64,000 nucleotides of DNA from Pyropia yezoensis (taxonomy: Eukaryota; Rhodophyta; Bangiophyceae; Bangiales; Bangiaceae), in the NCBI GenBank assembly GCA_009829735.1, contig CM020619.1, positions 16,373,816-16,437,815 on the forward strand, read 5' to 3'. Made by a program: the position numbers and the translations under genes. Positions 9,595 through 20,489 of the stretch are shown piece after piece (positions within the stretch are counted from its first letter, which is position 1; every line of letters begins with the position of its first letter). Below the pieces are notes generated by a model that worked only from the letters and a program-made list of their open reading frames with translations, was not told the DNA's origin and searched no databases.

Positions 9595-9995
9595 TCAGAG
9601 CAAGGAGAGAGGCGCGGGCGGCTTTTCTGGAGCGATTGCTTGGCGAGCACGCACCTGGCGTCGCGGTGCCTGCAGTTGTAATGCTCGCCATAGGGGTGGG
9701 ACATCATCGGCGAATGACTGTAAGAGCACCTCTATCGGTGCCCCAATCGCCACATATTTGGCGCCGGGCATGTCTATCGTCGGCGGCGACAGCCCGGCCG
9801 CGGCCGCCGCCGCCGCCGCAGACGCCGCCGCCAAGGACGCTCGTCGCATCGCCGGCGGGCGGGCCCGGGGGTGCGGTGGCGGCGGCGTCGCCACCCGCAC
9901 GGGCAGCGGCGGCGGCGGCGGCCGACCCGGCCGCCGCGGCGGCGGCGGCGAGCAACGCCCCGGCCGCCCCCGGCGACGGCGGCCCCGCGGGGCCG
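9595..9995 (-). pseudogene. Downstream part of alanine-rich host exon, cut by the DNA transposon
   Basis: On the minus strand this flank continues the alanine-rich coding stretch seen at 16442-16677. It reads through GCC repeats and then a protein-like segment: AAAAGLSPPTIDMPGAKYV, then AIGAPIEVLLQSFADDVPP, before a stop at 9595. After removing the transposon and one copy of the CCG target duplication, the alanine repeats of the two flanks run into each other. One further frame change lies within the GC repeat on this side, so the gene may have been damaged independently. No family recognised. Confidence 0.4.
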
Positions 9996-10070
9996 CCCTA
10001 CAAAAAAAAAACACCTCGATATCCTGGTTTCACGACCTCGATATCTATGTTTAATCCTTGATATCGAGGT
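9996..10070 (+). repeat. Left terminal inverted repeat and subterminal GATATC repeats
   Basis: The terminal repeat CCCTACAAAAAA is followed by ACCTCGATATC at 10013-10023 and 10035-10045 and CCTTGATATCGAGGT at 10056-10070. In known CACTA elements, short subterminal repeats bind the element's own accessory protein; the role here is inferred from that precedent. Confidence 0.8.
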
Positions 10071-10870
10071 TTGTGGATCGCGCCTCGAGTCGGCTCGTTG
10101 CGAAGTCTCGGAGGCAGGCTACATGTACTCCCCAGGCTGTGCTCTGTCCGAGCTGGCGTCGAAACGTGGCCCATTCAGGCCAGCAACGATCATGGCCTGA
10201 GCGTGGGACTTGCTGGACGTTTCCGGGTGCCTCCAGCGCTGCTCCGAGCGTTGTGGCTCCCCGACCTCTCGTCTGGCACGTGTGGCTCAGAGCTTACATA
10301 TGGCCGTCTCTTCCATCACTCAGGCAACAATCCAGTTGCTTCCATCCTGCAATCGCACGCACGCCGACCCGCCCCCATAAGAGAGGCCCGCGGGGCTCGG
10401 GGACACATGTTCGCGTCGGCTACCAGTGACTCAGTCGCGCACACCGGCCACAGTCAGTCGGAGCACTTGCCACCACTGCACTCCTGCTCAGCGTTTACCC
10501 TCGGCGCTTGCCCTCCACATCCCCGTCGTGCTTTGTGCTCGTCCCCTTCTGTGCGTGCCGCACCCGTGACGCTACACCAGCCTGCGCTACTTTTCTGGTA
10601 AGTGCCTGCTCACTCTGTCACACCGGAAGCTCGCTGTCATCATGCGCCCCAGCACGTTCTGCGGCGCCCGTGTGTTCAGCTTCTGCGTGCAACTGGCTCA
10701 ACCAGCAGGATGCTAACCCTCTGTCCGCCACGACCATCTCTCTGTACATGCAAGTTTTTTCTGGACCCCTGTCTGTGCCGTAACCATCCCTCTGTAATTG
10801 TGCTCTTACTGGTTGTCGTCCTCCTGTGCGTCTGCACCTGATCCTCACCCAAGACACCACTAGGCGCCTC

Positions 10871-11071
10871 ATGGGGGACTCTGGAGATGCCTACAGGCCG
10901 TGCCCGTGCACCAAGTGCAGCGGCGGCAAGCGAAAGCGCCGCCGACTGGTCAGCAGGGCGACATTTATTCGTTACCGACTGGAGGAGGCCAAGCTGGGGG
11001 AGGGCGCCGGCAGCTCTCCACAGCCCCCCGTATCCACCCCACCCGTTGCTGCTTCGGTGTCTCCCTCTGCC

Positions 11072-11119
<48 letters not shown>

Positions 11120-13892
11120 TGCTTGAGTCTCTCGCCCCCCCCGGTGACTTCCATACGTGGGCCACTCCTGGTGTACTCCCGGTGGGGGGCGGTGGGCGGG
11201 GTATGAACGACGATGGCGCGGCAGCTGTTGGGGACGACGCAAGTGGCGGGGGTGAGGCCGACAAGGACTGGGGTGATTCGTCCTCGGCTTACAGCGCAGA
11301 TTTCTTATATGACACCTCAAACTCAAGCGTTTCGTCAGTTTCTGATTCTGAGCAAGAATGTTTCGATGAACATGAAGACGTGCCCAACCCCTTGGTCGCC
11401 GAGGAGGAGGCGCCACCAGTGCCGGTCCACAAAGTGATCCTTCCCGTAAACCAGTTTACCAGCTTAGTGGACGACTTCGTCGCCTACACGTTCGTCACCG
11501 ACCACAACTTGACGAGCGATGCAGTCCGTGACTACCTGCGCCAGCGCAGCCGTCTCCTTACGTATCGCACACGGTATAAGCAAGACACTTTCATCAACGC
11601 AAGCGTCAACCTGGAGGAGCGTCAAGTCCATGCTTGTCCCAAGGGCTGTGTCGCCTTCACGGGGAGTCGGGAACATGCGTCCTCATGCGATGAGTGTGGT
11701 GCTGGCAGGTACAAGAGCAATGGGGCGCCTGCCCGGCCGGTGAAGTATTGGTCGTTGACGGCATGGCTCACGGCCATGTTGGCCGACTGGGAGCTGGGAC
11801 CCGGTATTATGGACGCCATGGCCAAGGCCAGACAGGCTGCTACAGAGCCTGTGTCTGGCGTCGGCGACTGGTACGATGGTTCAAACTTCCGCACAGCCGT
11901 GGCAAATGGACTTTTCAACTCAAATACTTCCATCGCTTTGTCGATTTCTATGGACGGATTTGAGGCATGGCGGCAGATGGGTTTTCAAGGCTGGCCGGTC
12001 GTCGCAATTATCCTTAACCTTGACTCAAGTACTCGAATGAAGATCGTCTCTCAAGTGCTCCTGACAATCACACCGGGCCCCAGGCAGCCAGCCGACTTGG
12101 ACTCCTTCATGCGCCCCATCGCGGACGAGCTCAACACGTTGGCGGCGGGCATTGACGGCGTATCGGTGTGGGGCTCCGAAGACGTTCACACTTTGTCGGC
12201 CTTCGTGGTCCAAGTGACGGCGGACATGCCCGGAGGGGACAGGGTTCTGAACGCGACCGGGCGCAATGGACGCTGCCCCGACCGGTTTCGCGACTTTCAC
12301 GGCGTGCACTACGGATCTCACTACTACTTTCCCCCCACTCATCCTTCCTCCGGCGAGGTGCTCTTCTCCGTCTCAAGCCCGAGCAGCTTTCGTCGCGAGC
12401 CGGGGGCCTTCCGCGCACACGCTGCCGAGGTGGAGCAGGCTCAGATGGACAACCGCAGTGCGCACTACATCGCCGAGCTGGGCAAGCAAACTAGTGTCAA
12501 AATGCCGCCCCTGCTCTTCGCACCAAGTCGACAGGACAAGAGCAAGTACCCCAACCTGAAGTACATTGGGGACTGAGGTCCAAACTTGGCACCCGACGAC
12601 ACAATGCACCTGATTTTGCAGAATGTCGTTCCGTTCTTGTAAAACTCTTTTCCGGCAAGATTGCAATTCAAGGCGACGAAGACGCGCCCTACTGCATGCC
12701 GTCCGCGGACGCCGTCGCCGTTGGCCACGAGATCGCGGCGGCAAAGGCGACGGTACCCGCCTCGCAGGCGCGCGCCCTGCGAGATGTGCACGTCCGGTTC
12801 CGCTCCTACAAAGCGGTTGACTGGATGGTGTTCATCTTGTCTACAGGAGAGGCAGTCCTGTCTGACCGCATATCGGACACAGCATTTTCCATGTTTTCGG
12901 CCCTCTGCAAGGCCTGCCGTCTTCTCTTCCGCCCGCGGGGGCTTACTGAAGAAGAGCTTCACACTGTCGATGGTCACCTGAAGAGGTTCTGCACCTTGTT
13001 TTACTCTCATGTGTACAGGGGTGGCTGGGAGCGCGTGCCCCTTTGCCGCTCGACAATCGGTGCTCTTCTCGACATCGTGCCCAACATTTGGGCGTGTGGC
13101 CCTGCATGGGTGAGCTGGCAGTTTCCAACGGAAAGGTACATTGGGACACTGCCTCGGCTCATCAAGTCGAGGAGCCACCCTTATCCGACGCTAGCCAATG
13201 CTGTATAGCGCAAGTACAAATCCGAGATCGTGACAAGTTTCGCGGAACGGCATTTAGGCGCGGAATGGCGCGCTGCTACTGGCACCACTGATGGTGCAAC
13301 TCCCTCGCGGGGTTATTCGTTGACCCACACAGACGGATCTACAACGGTGCTGTTGCCTCCACGGGACGTCCCATCATACCTGATTGGCTCCGAGCTGCAC
13401 AATCTGAAGGCCACTTTGACATTGGATGGAGCATCCAGTATTCCCGATGCAATTTACGCCAAGAAGTACTTTCGGCTATAATTGCCGAACGGAGTGCTCG
13501 TCGGGTCCAGCCGGTCCAGCTCGGATGACGACACGCACAAGAGACGCAACAACTGTGTTCGCGTCCAGTCTACGGCCAGGCGTCGGCGGCAGGATGGCTC
13601 GGTGGAAGAGTACGAGCTGAGCACCTATGGGCTGGTGCATCACTTCGCCCTCGTACTGATCGAAGAGCAGCCGAGGGCGTTTGCGTACATTGAGTGCGTC
13701 AAGTCTGTCGCTGACCGGTCTGGTCGGTATGGTCAAGCGGAGCGGCGACGCGGGATGGGCTGCTTCTTCAGCTTTGGCGGCGCTTGTCGCTATGTAGACG
13801 TGGCCGCAATCGACTCGGTCGTCGGCACACTGCGGCGACACGGGCGGCACATGGTGCTTTTCATCCGGGAGCGGTTCAGCAAAGTACCCTAG
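10871..13892 (+). pseudogene. Tnp2-family transposase, decayed
   Basis: The start is ATG 10871 (MGDSGDAYRPCPCTKC, the Cys-rich N-terminus usual for this family). A 42-C run (11075-11116) then changes the frame. The frame to 12576 holds the Tnp2 core: VHACPKGCVAFTG, SSCDECGAGRYKS, IALSISMDGFEAWRQMGFQ, WPVVAIILNLDSS, TPGPRQPADLDSFMRPIADEL and VTADMPGGDR. APDDTMHLILQNVVPFL, and later VSWQFPTERYIGTLPRLIKS, are the family's C-terminal hallmarks. In-frame stops occur at 12574-12576, 13206-13208 and 13479-13481, and a one-base frame change near 12640, so it cannot make a full transposase as read. Known role of the family: cut-and-paste transposition with a DDE nuclease core. Confidence 0.85.
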
Positions 13893-14135
13893 CAGTACTG
13901 TTTATATGCAATTAGAATAATGATATCATCGCGTCGGCTTTTTCTGTCGGACAGATGTCTCTGACTTCTACATGTATTCAGGGAATTTGGAAAGTAGCCG
14001 TGACTGCTTGTTGCTGAAGGACGGGGACAACGCGTTCCAGCGATCCGCGTGCGCCACGACGGCGTCGTCTGGCTCTCCTGCACGCACATGTGGACGCTCT
14101 TTCCAACTTCTCTTGGTGCCGAGCACACCACCATC

Positions 14136-15327
14136 ATGGCTCGAGTCAAGCGGTCGTCAACCAGTGAGCGGCAGCCACGATCAAGTTAGTTGTTACCTGC
14201 ACTGGGGGACACGGCGGGCAGGCTCGTATATCTTTTTGGCGCCTTGGGACGCGGCGTGCCCTTTGCCGTGCCTCTCTCCGACGTCCACTACCTGGCTAGT
14301 ACTGACATTCCCTACCCGCGTTCTATGCTATTTCTTGTTCTGCGTACTTTGACTGATGCATGTCTAGACGCGAGCTCTATCCGCCCGGCCGCCACTGTCG
14401 CTGCCAGTCTGCCTGCCAGCCGTGCAGGCACGGCGCCTCTCCCGTCCCCCCCCCCCTCCCCCCCCCCCCTCCCCCCGCTCCCCGCCTCCCATCAACCCTC
14501 CCGGCCGTGCTTTCGCCTATGCTTCATTACGCCGCGCGGAAGCCGCCACCCCTTCTTCCGTCCCAGTCCCCCCGCGAGGCTCCGCTGCTGCCGGCTCTCT
14601 GTCGAGCCGCGGTGCATCAGCAGCCGGCCCATGCCCCCCCCTGGCAGCGCCAGCACTCGCCGCGGCTGGTGCTCCGTCGGGCCGAGCGGCTTGGCGGTGT
14701 CTTCCCAGAGCCTCTCCGGCGGCCGCAGCGTCAAGGGCACTCGGGGAGGATCCTGGCCGCGGCGCTGACGTGGGACGGGGGGTTGAGGACGATGAAGGCC
14801 CCGCGGCATGTGCGCGGGCGGCCGCGGCTGCCGTCCTCTCCGGCCGTCGTAGCAAGCGTCGCACGAACGGACGGGGGGGCCTTCAAGTTGACAGCAGTTT
14901 CGCTCGCACCGAGAAAACTATTGCCAAGATTCGGATATTCAAGGACGGACACCTCGGATATTCGGCCTCGGATGCAAGACGTATGCGGGCTCTGTTACGG
15001 GACGCCATCAAGGACAGCGGTCTACCGCCTGGCGTCTCTTTCACCAGACAATCTGCAGACAGCCTGTGCCACGCCGTGTTGTACATGGAGCAGCGTGAGC
15101 CGCTTCTGGCGACGTGTCGCAACAGCTGGGGGGCCTGCTCCTTACTTTTCCGTGGCATGTCGTACCGTATGAGCGGCGGGAGCCACTCGGCGTCGGTTGG
15201 AGTGGCCGGGCGTGGCGGTGCCAGCGGCGCATTGGGTACCGCGGCGCGCCGCATGGAAAGGGAGCCTGTTGTGGGCACCATGACAGCAGATCGTGACACG
15301 CCGTGGGGGGGGTGGGCGCTACGCTGA
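14136..15327 (+). CDS. Second gene of the DNA transposon, unknown function
   Basis: The proposed start is ATG 14136 (MARVKRSSTSERQPRS). A likely intron runs 14185-14367 (183 bp, GTTAGT to TGTCTAG, phase 1), after which exon 2 continues in frame (NASSIRPAATVAASLP). A C/CCT tract near 14450-14476 changes the frame. The rest is Ala/Pro-rich, then a basic RRSKRRTNGRGG, then a compact region: FARTEKTIAKIRIFKDG, YSASDARRMRALLRDAIKD, SLCHAVLYMEQREPLLATC and SWGACSLLFRGMSYRM, to a stop at 15327. By position it could be the TnpA-like binding protein of a two-gene CACTA element, but no domain proves this. Confidence 0.45.
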
Positions 15328-16304
15328 GGGCGTGGGTAGAAGAGGGCACCTTTGGAGGCCGAGGTGGACCGGGGCGGGTGCCGCCAGTCGACACCGGGCG
15401 TGTCGGCGGAACTGGTGGAGAAGCTGGAGCTGCCACGCGCGGCGCCGGTAGGGGCGAACCAGCTGTGGCCGCGCGGCGCAGCGGCGGCAGGGGCGGACCA
15501 GCTGCAGGCGCGCGGAGCGGAGGGGGCAGGGGAGGAACAGGTGCTGTGGAGAAAGCAGGGGGGAGAGAGAGGGCGGGGGGCGCTATGGGTAAGTCCGGAG
15601 GGTGGGCGGCAGCACCAGGTATTGCTCGCCACGCTGACCGTGGCAGGGGCAGTGCGAGTGCAGCTGCTGGGCGGGGCGGTCGCAGGAGCGGAGCACGTGC
15701 AGCTGCTCAGCGCGGCGGCGGCTCCGGCGGAGCAGCGGTGATAGGGGGACGAGGTGGGGGAACGGGGGGGAGGGGGGCATGCTGGGTGCGAGTGATGGAG
15801 TGGGAACGTTTGCGCCGGTCGCCGCTGCTTGAGGTGGCGTTGGAGGTGGGGCCCCTGCAGCGGTGGTTTGAGGCGGAAGAGGCGGGCGGGGAGCGGGTAG
15901 TGTGGGCTCCGCAGCGGTTGGAGGTCGCCGGCGTGCGCGGGCGGTGGCCGCAGGAGGAGCAGCCGTGCGGGTGGCCACGGCCACCGCCGCCGCAGCGGCG
16001 GCGCAGGAGAGTTTTCTCGACGGCCTGCTGTAAAACTGGCAACATTTTTCGATATACGTCACTCTCTTGTGCATAGAGCGCATTGGGAAAGCGTGCTTTT
16101 GAAACTTTGGACCACGAATGGCGTCGTATAATTGGCTCCTGAACCAAAAGAACTAACAACCACAGCCATCCTCTGCGTGATGTCGTCATACAGCGGATGG
16201 CTGTGGTTGACCCGCAGCAGTTGTGACATTCGCTGTGGACCGTTCGAAGTCTCATTATCTGGGTTTCTGTTTTCTCTGCCAATGGCATCCTGTGGGGGGC
16301 CTTC
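15328..16304. other. GC-rich interior of the transposon
   Basis: Gly/Arg-rich and Ala/Pro-rich readings occur on both strands, with imperfect repeats of about 39-42 bp at 15420-15530 built on GGGCGRACCAGCTG. No domain was recognised. The last 250 bp before the right subterminal repeats are less GC-rich and non-coding in appearance. Confidence 0.4.
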
Positions 16305-16441
16305 ACCTCGATGTCGAGGTTCCCAAGACGTGCATATCGAGGATTCCAGGACCTCGATATCGGGATCCTCCCGACCTCGATATCCAGGTTTCTAGGACGT
16401 GCCAGAAACCAAGATTTTGGGGCGCATTATTTTTTGTAGGG
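16305..16441 (-). repeat. Right subterminal repeats and terminal inverted repeat
   Basis: Copies of the same motif as at the left end: ACCTCGATGTCGAGGT at 16305-16320, ATATCGAGG near 16334, ACCTCGATATCG at 16351 and ACCTCGATATC at 16374. They are followed by TTTTTTGTAGGG ending at 16441. Confidence 0.8.
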
Positions 16442-16677
16442 CCGGCGGCGGCCGCGGCGGTGGCCTCGGCGGCGGCGGCGGCGGCTGCGGCGGCGGCGGC
16501 GGTGGCGGCGGCGGCGGCGGTGGCGGCAGCCGCCGGGGGGGTGCCCCCGAGGCGTTGCAGGGCGTCGAGCAGGTCCGCGGCGGCGGCAACGATGGCGGCG
16601 GCGTCGTGGGGGGGGATGGGGGGTGGGCATCCCGCGGGGGCGGGGGGGAGGGGCGGCACGGTTGGGTAGTGAAACAT
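16442..16677 (-). pseudogene. Start of alanine-rich host exon, interrupted by the transposon
   Basis: ATG at 16677 begins MFHYPTVPPLPPAPAG, then a helix-like segment DAAAIVAAAADLLDALQRLGG and a run of alanines encoded by GGC repeats, up to the transposon's right end. The expected continuation lies beyond the left end (9992 downward). The opening (MF-x-x-P, then Pro-rich, then an amphipathic L-rich helix) resembles that of the gene at 57449 (MFGLPSSRP). The two may be paralogues, but the similarity is weak. Confidence 0.4.
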
Positions 16678-17189
16678 GGTGGGCGCACGGAACAAAGAGG
16701 GGGGGAGGCGGAACGAGGCCTGAAGGGCGGGGAGGCGCGGGGGGGAGCCGATCGGGGGAGGGTTGCGGGCGCCGACGCGCCCGACGCCACGGCAGGGCGG
16801 GTGCCGGCGACCCGTCTGGGGTGCGGCGTCGACGGTCGGCCCGTGCCCGTCGACACCTTTTGGCTGCTCGCCGGCCGGTGGGTCGACCCCCACCACGCGC
16901 GACGGTGGCGGCGCCCACAACGCCAGCGCCACCGCACGGCGCGGTGACCCCCCGGCGGCCCCCACCCCGCCGGCCGGGCGGCGGCCGGCGGTCGAGGAGC
17001 AGGCCGCCGCCCGCCCGCGAGGCGCCCCCGCCGCCCCCAACACCAGTGGGAGGAGGCCGAGGGAGACCCCGCGCGGAGCTTACGCTGGGGGCGGCAGCAT
17101 TGCGCCGCGGGGGAGTGGGGTGGCGGCGGCGGCGCCCCTCCTGCCCCCCGCAGGGGGTCCCTGGCGCCGCCTGGCCGCTCCGGCGGCGC
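16678..17189. other. GC-rich spacer
   Basis: This lies between the alanine-rich exon and the gag fossil. Frames on both strands are Pro/Arg/Gly-rich and show no domain. Confidence 0.35.
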
Positions 17190-18530
17190 CCCGGGGCGCC
17201 CGCGCCTGCCGGCGCGGTGACGGGAAGCGTCCGCGTGGCGCGGCCGCCAGTTCGGATGCCGACGCGGGCGAAGCGCGGCGGCATGGGCGGCGTGACCGCC
17301 GCCACGACGGCGGGCGACGCATCGGGGATGGCTCCGACGCGAATTGGCGTCGTCGTGTTGCGGACGTGTCGACGGATGTCGACCTTCAGCTTCTGGAGAC
17401 CCGTCCAGTAGATCTGCGCAGTCGTGATGGCCTGCGGCAGCGAGACGTGCCCTTTGGTCATCTGGAACGTGAGGACATGAGCCTTCACAGCTTCGTGAAG
17501 GCCGTTGATGAAGGTGTCGACGATGTCGTCGCCACTGAACAAACCGTCCAAACGATCGCACATGCGTTCGAGGCGGTCCCCGAAGGAGCGCGGGGCTTCC
17601 TCCTGCTCTTGACGGGCGGAGATGATCTCCGCGTAGGCCTCGTTCAGCTTGTTGGGCGTGGCGTACTTCTGCAGTAGCCAGTTGACCCCGTCCCCGTACG
17701 TCCGGATCGCATACCGATCAGCTGTCGACGAGTGCGACACAGCGGAGACAAAGGACTGCTTGGCTGCCCCGGAAAGCCGGAAGCTAAGCAAGGGGAAGGC
17801 CTGACCGTGCGACGCACCGGCGGCGTCGCACGCCCTCTTGAACGTCGACAGGAACTCGAAGATACCCAAGGGGGTCCTTCCCCGTGAAGGGTTGCTGCCC
17901 TTGGAACGGCCCCTCCAAGCACTTGTTCAGCTTGTACGCCTTGCGCATTTGACGGGGGGAGTACGCAAGGCGCGTATCCTCCAAGAAGTACGTCTTGTAC
18001 GAAAGCAAGCGTCGATAGCGCCGGTTAGGGGCTTGGACAGCCAAGCGCCGGTCGTAGACTTCCCGCCGCTCGACGTGACGATGCGCACGATGCCGACGCG
18101 GGGGGCCGACCTCGTCCTCCTCGCTGGTCGTCCCATCGGAGCTTGCCGATGGGGACGACGGCGGGAACGAAGGCGGAGTGGGTCCCGAGCTTGGTGGGCT
18201 CGACGACGAGTTGCTCGACTCCGTCGAGGACGACGAAGAATTAGACGACGCCGGGCGTCGGGACTTCTTGGACGGGGCGTCGCCGCGACGATCGCGGCGC
18301 GGCCCCTTCTCAGCACGGCGGCCGCGCGCAGGGGCTTCCTGCGCCGGGCGCGCGCCGTACATTTGAAGGAGGGACTGTAGGTTGGCAAGGAGCTCCGCCA
18401 TGTCTTGGGTCTTGACCGGCTCGGGGGTCGGCTCCTTGCGCGCCTTGGGCGTCTTGTCCTTCTTGGGCGGTCGGGGCTGCTTCTTCGATCCGCTTGCGGA
18501 TCCGCCAAATGAGTGGTGGCGTCCGACCGG
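17190..18530 (-). mobile_element. Gag-only fossil of a Ty3/gypsy-like LTR element
   Basis: The minus strand encodes a basic, serine-rich gag N-terminal region (around 18500-18050) and a retroelement gag helical region (from about 17870), with GIFEFLSTFKRACDAAG, YGDGVNWLLQKYATPNK and FGDRLERMCDRLDGL. The order matches the gag of elements 2 and 3 in this window. No pol, LTR or target duplication is visible, so the ends are approximate. It is broken, with at least two breaks, and looks old. Confidence 0.75.
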
Positions 18531-19194
18531 CCAAGAGGGCAAGAGGGGGGGGGGGGGGGGGGCTCGACGGGGATGCAAACAACGAACAACAAACGGGACG
18601 AGCAAGGTAGGGAGTCCCCCCCCCCTCCCCACCCCCACCGCCACCAGTCGAGAGGAAGAGCGGGCTCGGCAAAACGGCGCGGCGCCGCCGCCGGCCCGTG
18701 CCGACCGCAGAAGAAAAAACGACGATGCACGACGCCGCCCCCGCGTGCGCGGCGACCCCCTCGCGCCCCCCGCCAACCTCCCCGCCTTGCGCGGCAGACC
18801 CCGACGGGCACGGCTGCACGGGCGGGATCGATGGGCGCCCGCCGGGCTGGAGGTTGCCGTCGGCACGCCCGGCGACGACCAGCGGTGCGTCGTACGGGCG
18901 GGCGTGCCCGTCAGGTTTTGCCGCGGAGGCGGCGGCGGAGGTGTGGATTCGGGAGGGGCGGGAGGACCTGGGTAGGTTTTTTTCTTCGTCTTCTTTTCAT
19001 GCTGTTGGCGTGGCGGTAGGGGGGTGGGGGAGTCACGTGTGGGTAGCGTAGTCCACCGCATCCAAGTGCTGGGCACGGGCCACGGCCGCCACCCAGCCCC
19101 ACACGGCGGGCGTGTCCTGGCACCTGGTGTCCCCTTGCCGCTATCTGGGGTCGGCGCCAAGTCAGGGCCAGGGATCCTACAACGAGTGTTGTGT
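18531..19194. other. Unassigned spacer with an 18-G run
   Basis: A G run lies at 18545-18562. No coding or RNA gene was recognised. Part may still belong to the gag fossil's leader. Confidence 0.35.
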
Positions 19195-19480
19195 GCCGGG
19201 GGCGGTGCCCCCACCCCCGGGGGTGGGTGGAGGCCGTCTACAAACCCGCTGAGTGCCTCTTCTTTTGGTGTTTTTGCCGTGCTCTTGACGTCGTGGCGTG
19301 GGTGCGACTGCGGGGGCTCTTGGGGAACTGGCTTCGGTGGCCACCTTTAGAGCTGCTCCTGTGACAGCTACAGCTGCTGCTCTGCGGCGGCTGCACGGCT
19401 GCTGGCGGAGAGGGGGCACCGCACCAGTGCAGGCCGCTGCGCGGGTGGGCCTCGCATCCCAATGGGGGGTAGCGGCTCCG
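19195..19480 (+). pseudogene. Copy of the 3' half of the metallothionein locus
   Basis: The sequence from GTGTGCCGGGGGCGGTGCCC through GGTGGAGGCCGTCTAC, CTTGACGTCGTGGCGTGGG and CTGCACGGCTGCTGGCGG matches 56505-56800 over its whole length with scattered changes. It contains a copy of the second metallothionein exon after an acceptor-like CACCTTTAG (reading SCSCDSYSCC), in which one cysteine codon is TAC and the stop is lost. No copy of exon 1 was found upstream. It is a 5'-truncated duplicate, not a functional gene. Confidence 0.75.
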
Positions 19481-19670
19481 GGTTATATGCCAAGTCGAAG
19501 ACCGGCATCGACCCCGGTGGCAACGGAGGACGAGCACAAGCCTCGTCCAGCTGCCGGGCTACCTTCCAATTGTCCGCAAAGCGAAGCACGGGGTAGTCCG
19601 TCGGCGTCCGGATCGGGACCTCATAGAGGACCGGGTAGAGATGGCGGATTGTCGTCCACGCCCCTTCCAT
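19368..19670 (-). CDS. Hypothetical short frame
   Basis: This starts at ATG 19670 and reads MEGAWTTIRHLYPVLYEVPI, then TPTDYPVLRFADNWKVARQ and LPPGSMPVFDLAYNPEPLPP, with protein-like composition up to about 19480, where it runs into the metallothionein-like duplicate. I do not recognise it. It may be a fragment of a mobile-element protein. Confidence 0.25.
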   Translation of the reverse strand: MEGAWTTIRHLYPVLYEVPIRTPTDYPVLRFADNWKVARQLDEACARPPLPPGSMPVFDLAYNPEPLPPIGMRGPPAQRPALVRCPLSASSRAAAAEQQL

Positions 19671-20289
19671 CGTCGGCGACCGGAACCACTAGAATTCGCT
19701 GCATGTTTTCATGCATTCGTCGCCTTCTTGAAATGACAGAAATACAGTAAAACGCAGGCACTGTTCCCGCCATCCATACAGTACCTCGACTGCAAAATGC
19801 AGCCGTGATGCAACAGCACATGCATGGCTGTGCAGTGTGAGTTGCTAGGAAACATGCAGCGCATTGAATAGGCATTGCAAGGGCTAACCGGCTGCAACCA
19901 AATGACGGCCTGCTCCCTTCCGGTCCATGAGGAATTGCCGGACGACCTTTGGTCACTTCCTTTTATTTCTAGTATTTACGCGTTGCCCTGGTACTTGCCG
20001 ACACCCGTGGCCTCTGAGGTGGGCCACCTTGACCTTGCAGCTCCCCCAGAGAGACTGACACGACTCCACGCCGTGTCCGTGTCCGTGGCCTATCGCTGTG
20101 TCGACGCATTTGGCCACTGACAGACAGATCGCGACCCGGCCACCCATCCGCACTGGTCGCCGGCACCACCCGCCGCAACGAACAGCACTCAGACATAGCA
20201 CCGCACCACAACGCGGGTACCCGCCGCCGCCACAGCCGCTGCCGTCGCCGCTCCGCTGCTACCTCCATCTGCCCCTGCATTCGAGGGCG
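19671..20289. other. Unassigned spacer
   Basis: This less GC-rich stretch has no domain, tRNA or rRNA signature. Confidence 0.4.
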
Positions 20290-20489
20290 CGCAGTCGCTG
20301 CCGCCGCCGCTGCTCACGCGCAGGCGCCCACGGCGGCAGCAACGTTCGCCGCCGCAGCCTCCGCCGACGCGGCCTCCACCTCCGCTGTCGGCCATCACCG
20401 CCATCAAAACCCCCACCACCTGTGGCGTCGCCATCTCTGCGCCCGCAGCATCCGCCGCTGCAACGGTGAACGTGCCGGCCGGTACGGCC
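20290..20489 (+). repeat. Ala/Thr/Pro-coding GCC/ACC low-complexity sequence, left flank of the nest
   Basis: This is imperfect GCC/ACC triplet sequence with an open frame ending AISAPAASAAATVNVPAGTA at the solo LTR. The same kind of sequence resumes at 40973 and after 51471, so the whole nest sits in one low-complexity host locus. Whether it is a real exon is unclear. Confidence 0.4.

Larger units (their letters stand above)
9996..16441. mobile_element. CACTA/EnSpm-like DNA transposon (Tnp2 type), 6446 bp
   Basis: The ends are inverted: CCCTACAAAAAA at 9996 and its reverse complement ending at 16441. The 3-bp sequence CCG is present at 9993-9995 and 16442-16444, as expected for the 3-bp target duplication of CACTA elements. 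Both ends carry clustered copies of the self-complementary motif ACCTCGATATCGAGGT. Inside, on the plus strand, lie a decayed Tnp2-family transposase and a second gene. The termini begin CCCTA rather than CACTA. The transposase has several stops, so this copy is not autonomous. Confidence 0.85.

Noticed and set aside
12574-13481. Stop-codon reassignment in the transposase
   Set aside because: All three stop codons occur once each, alongside a frame change, which is what neutral decay gives; other genes in the window end normally.
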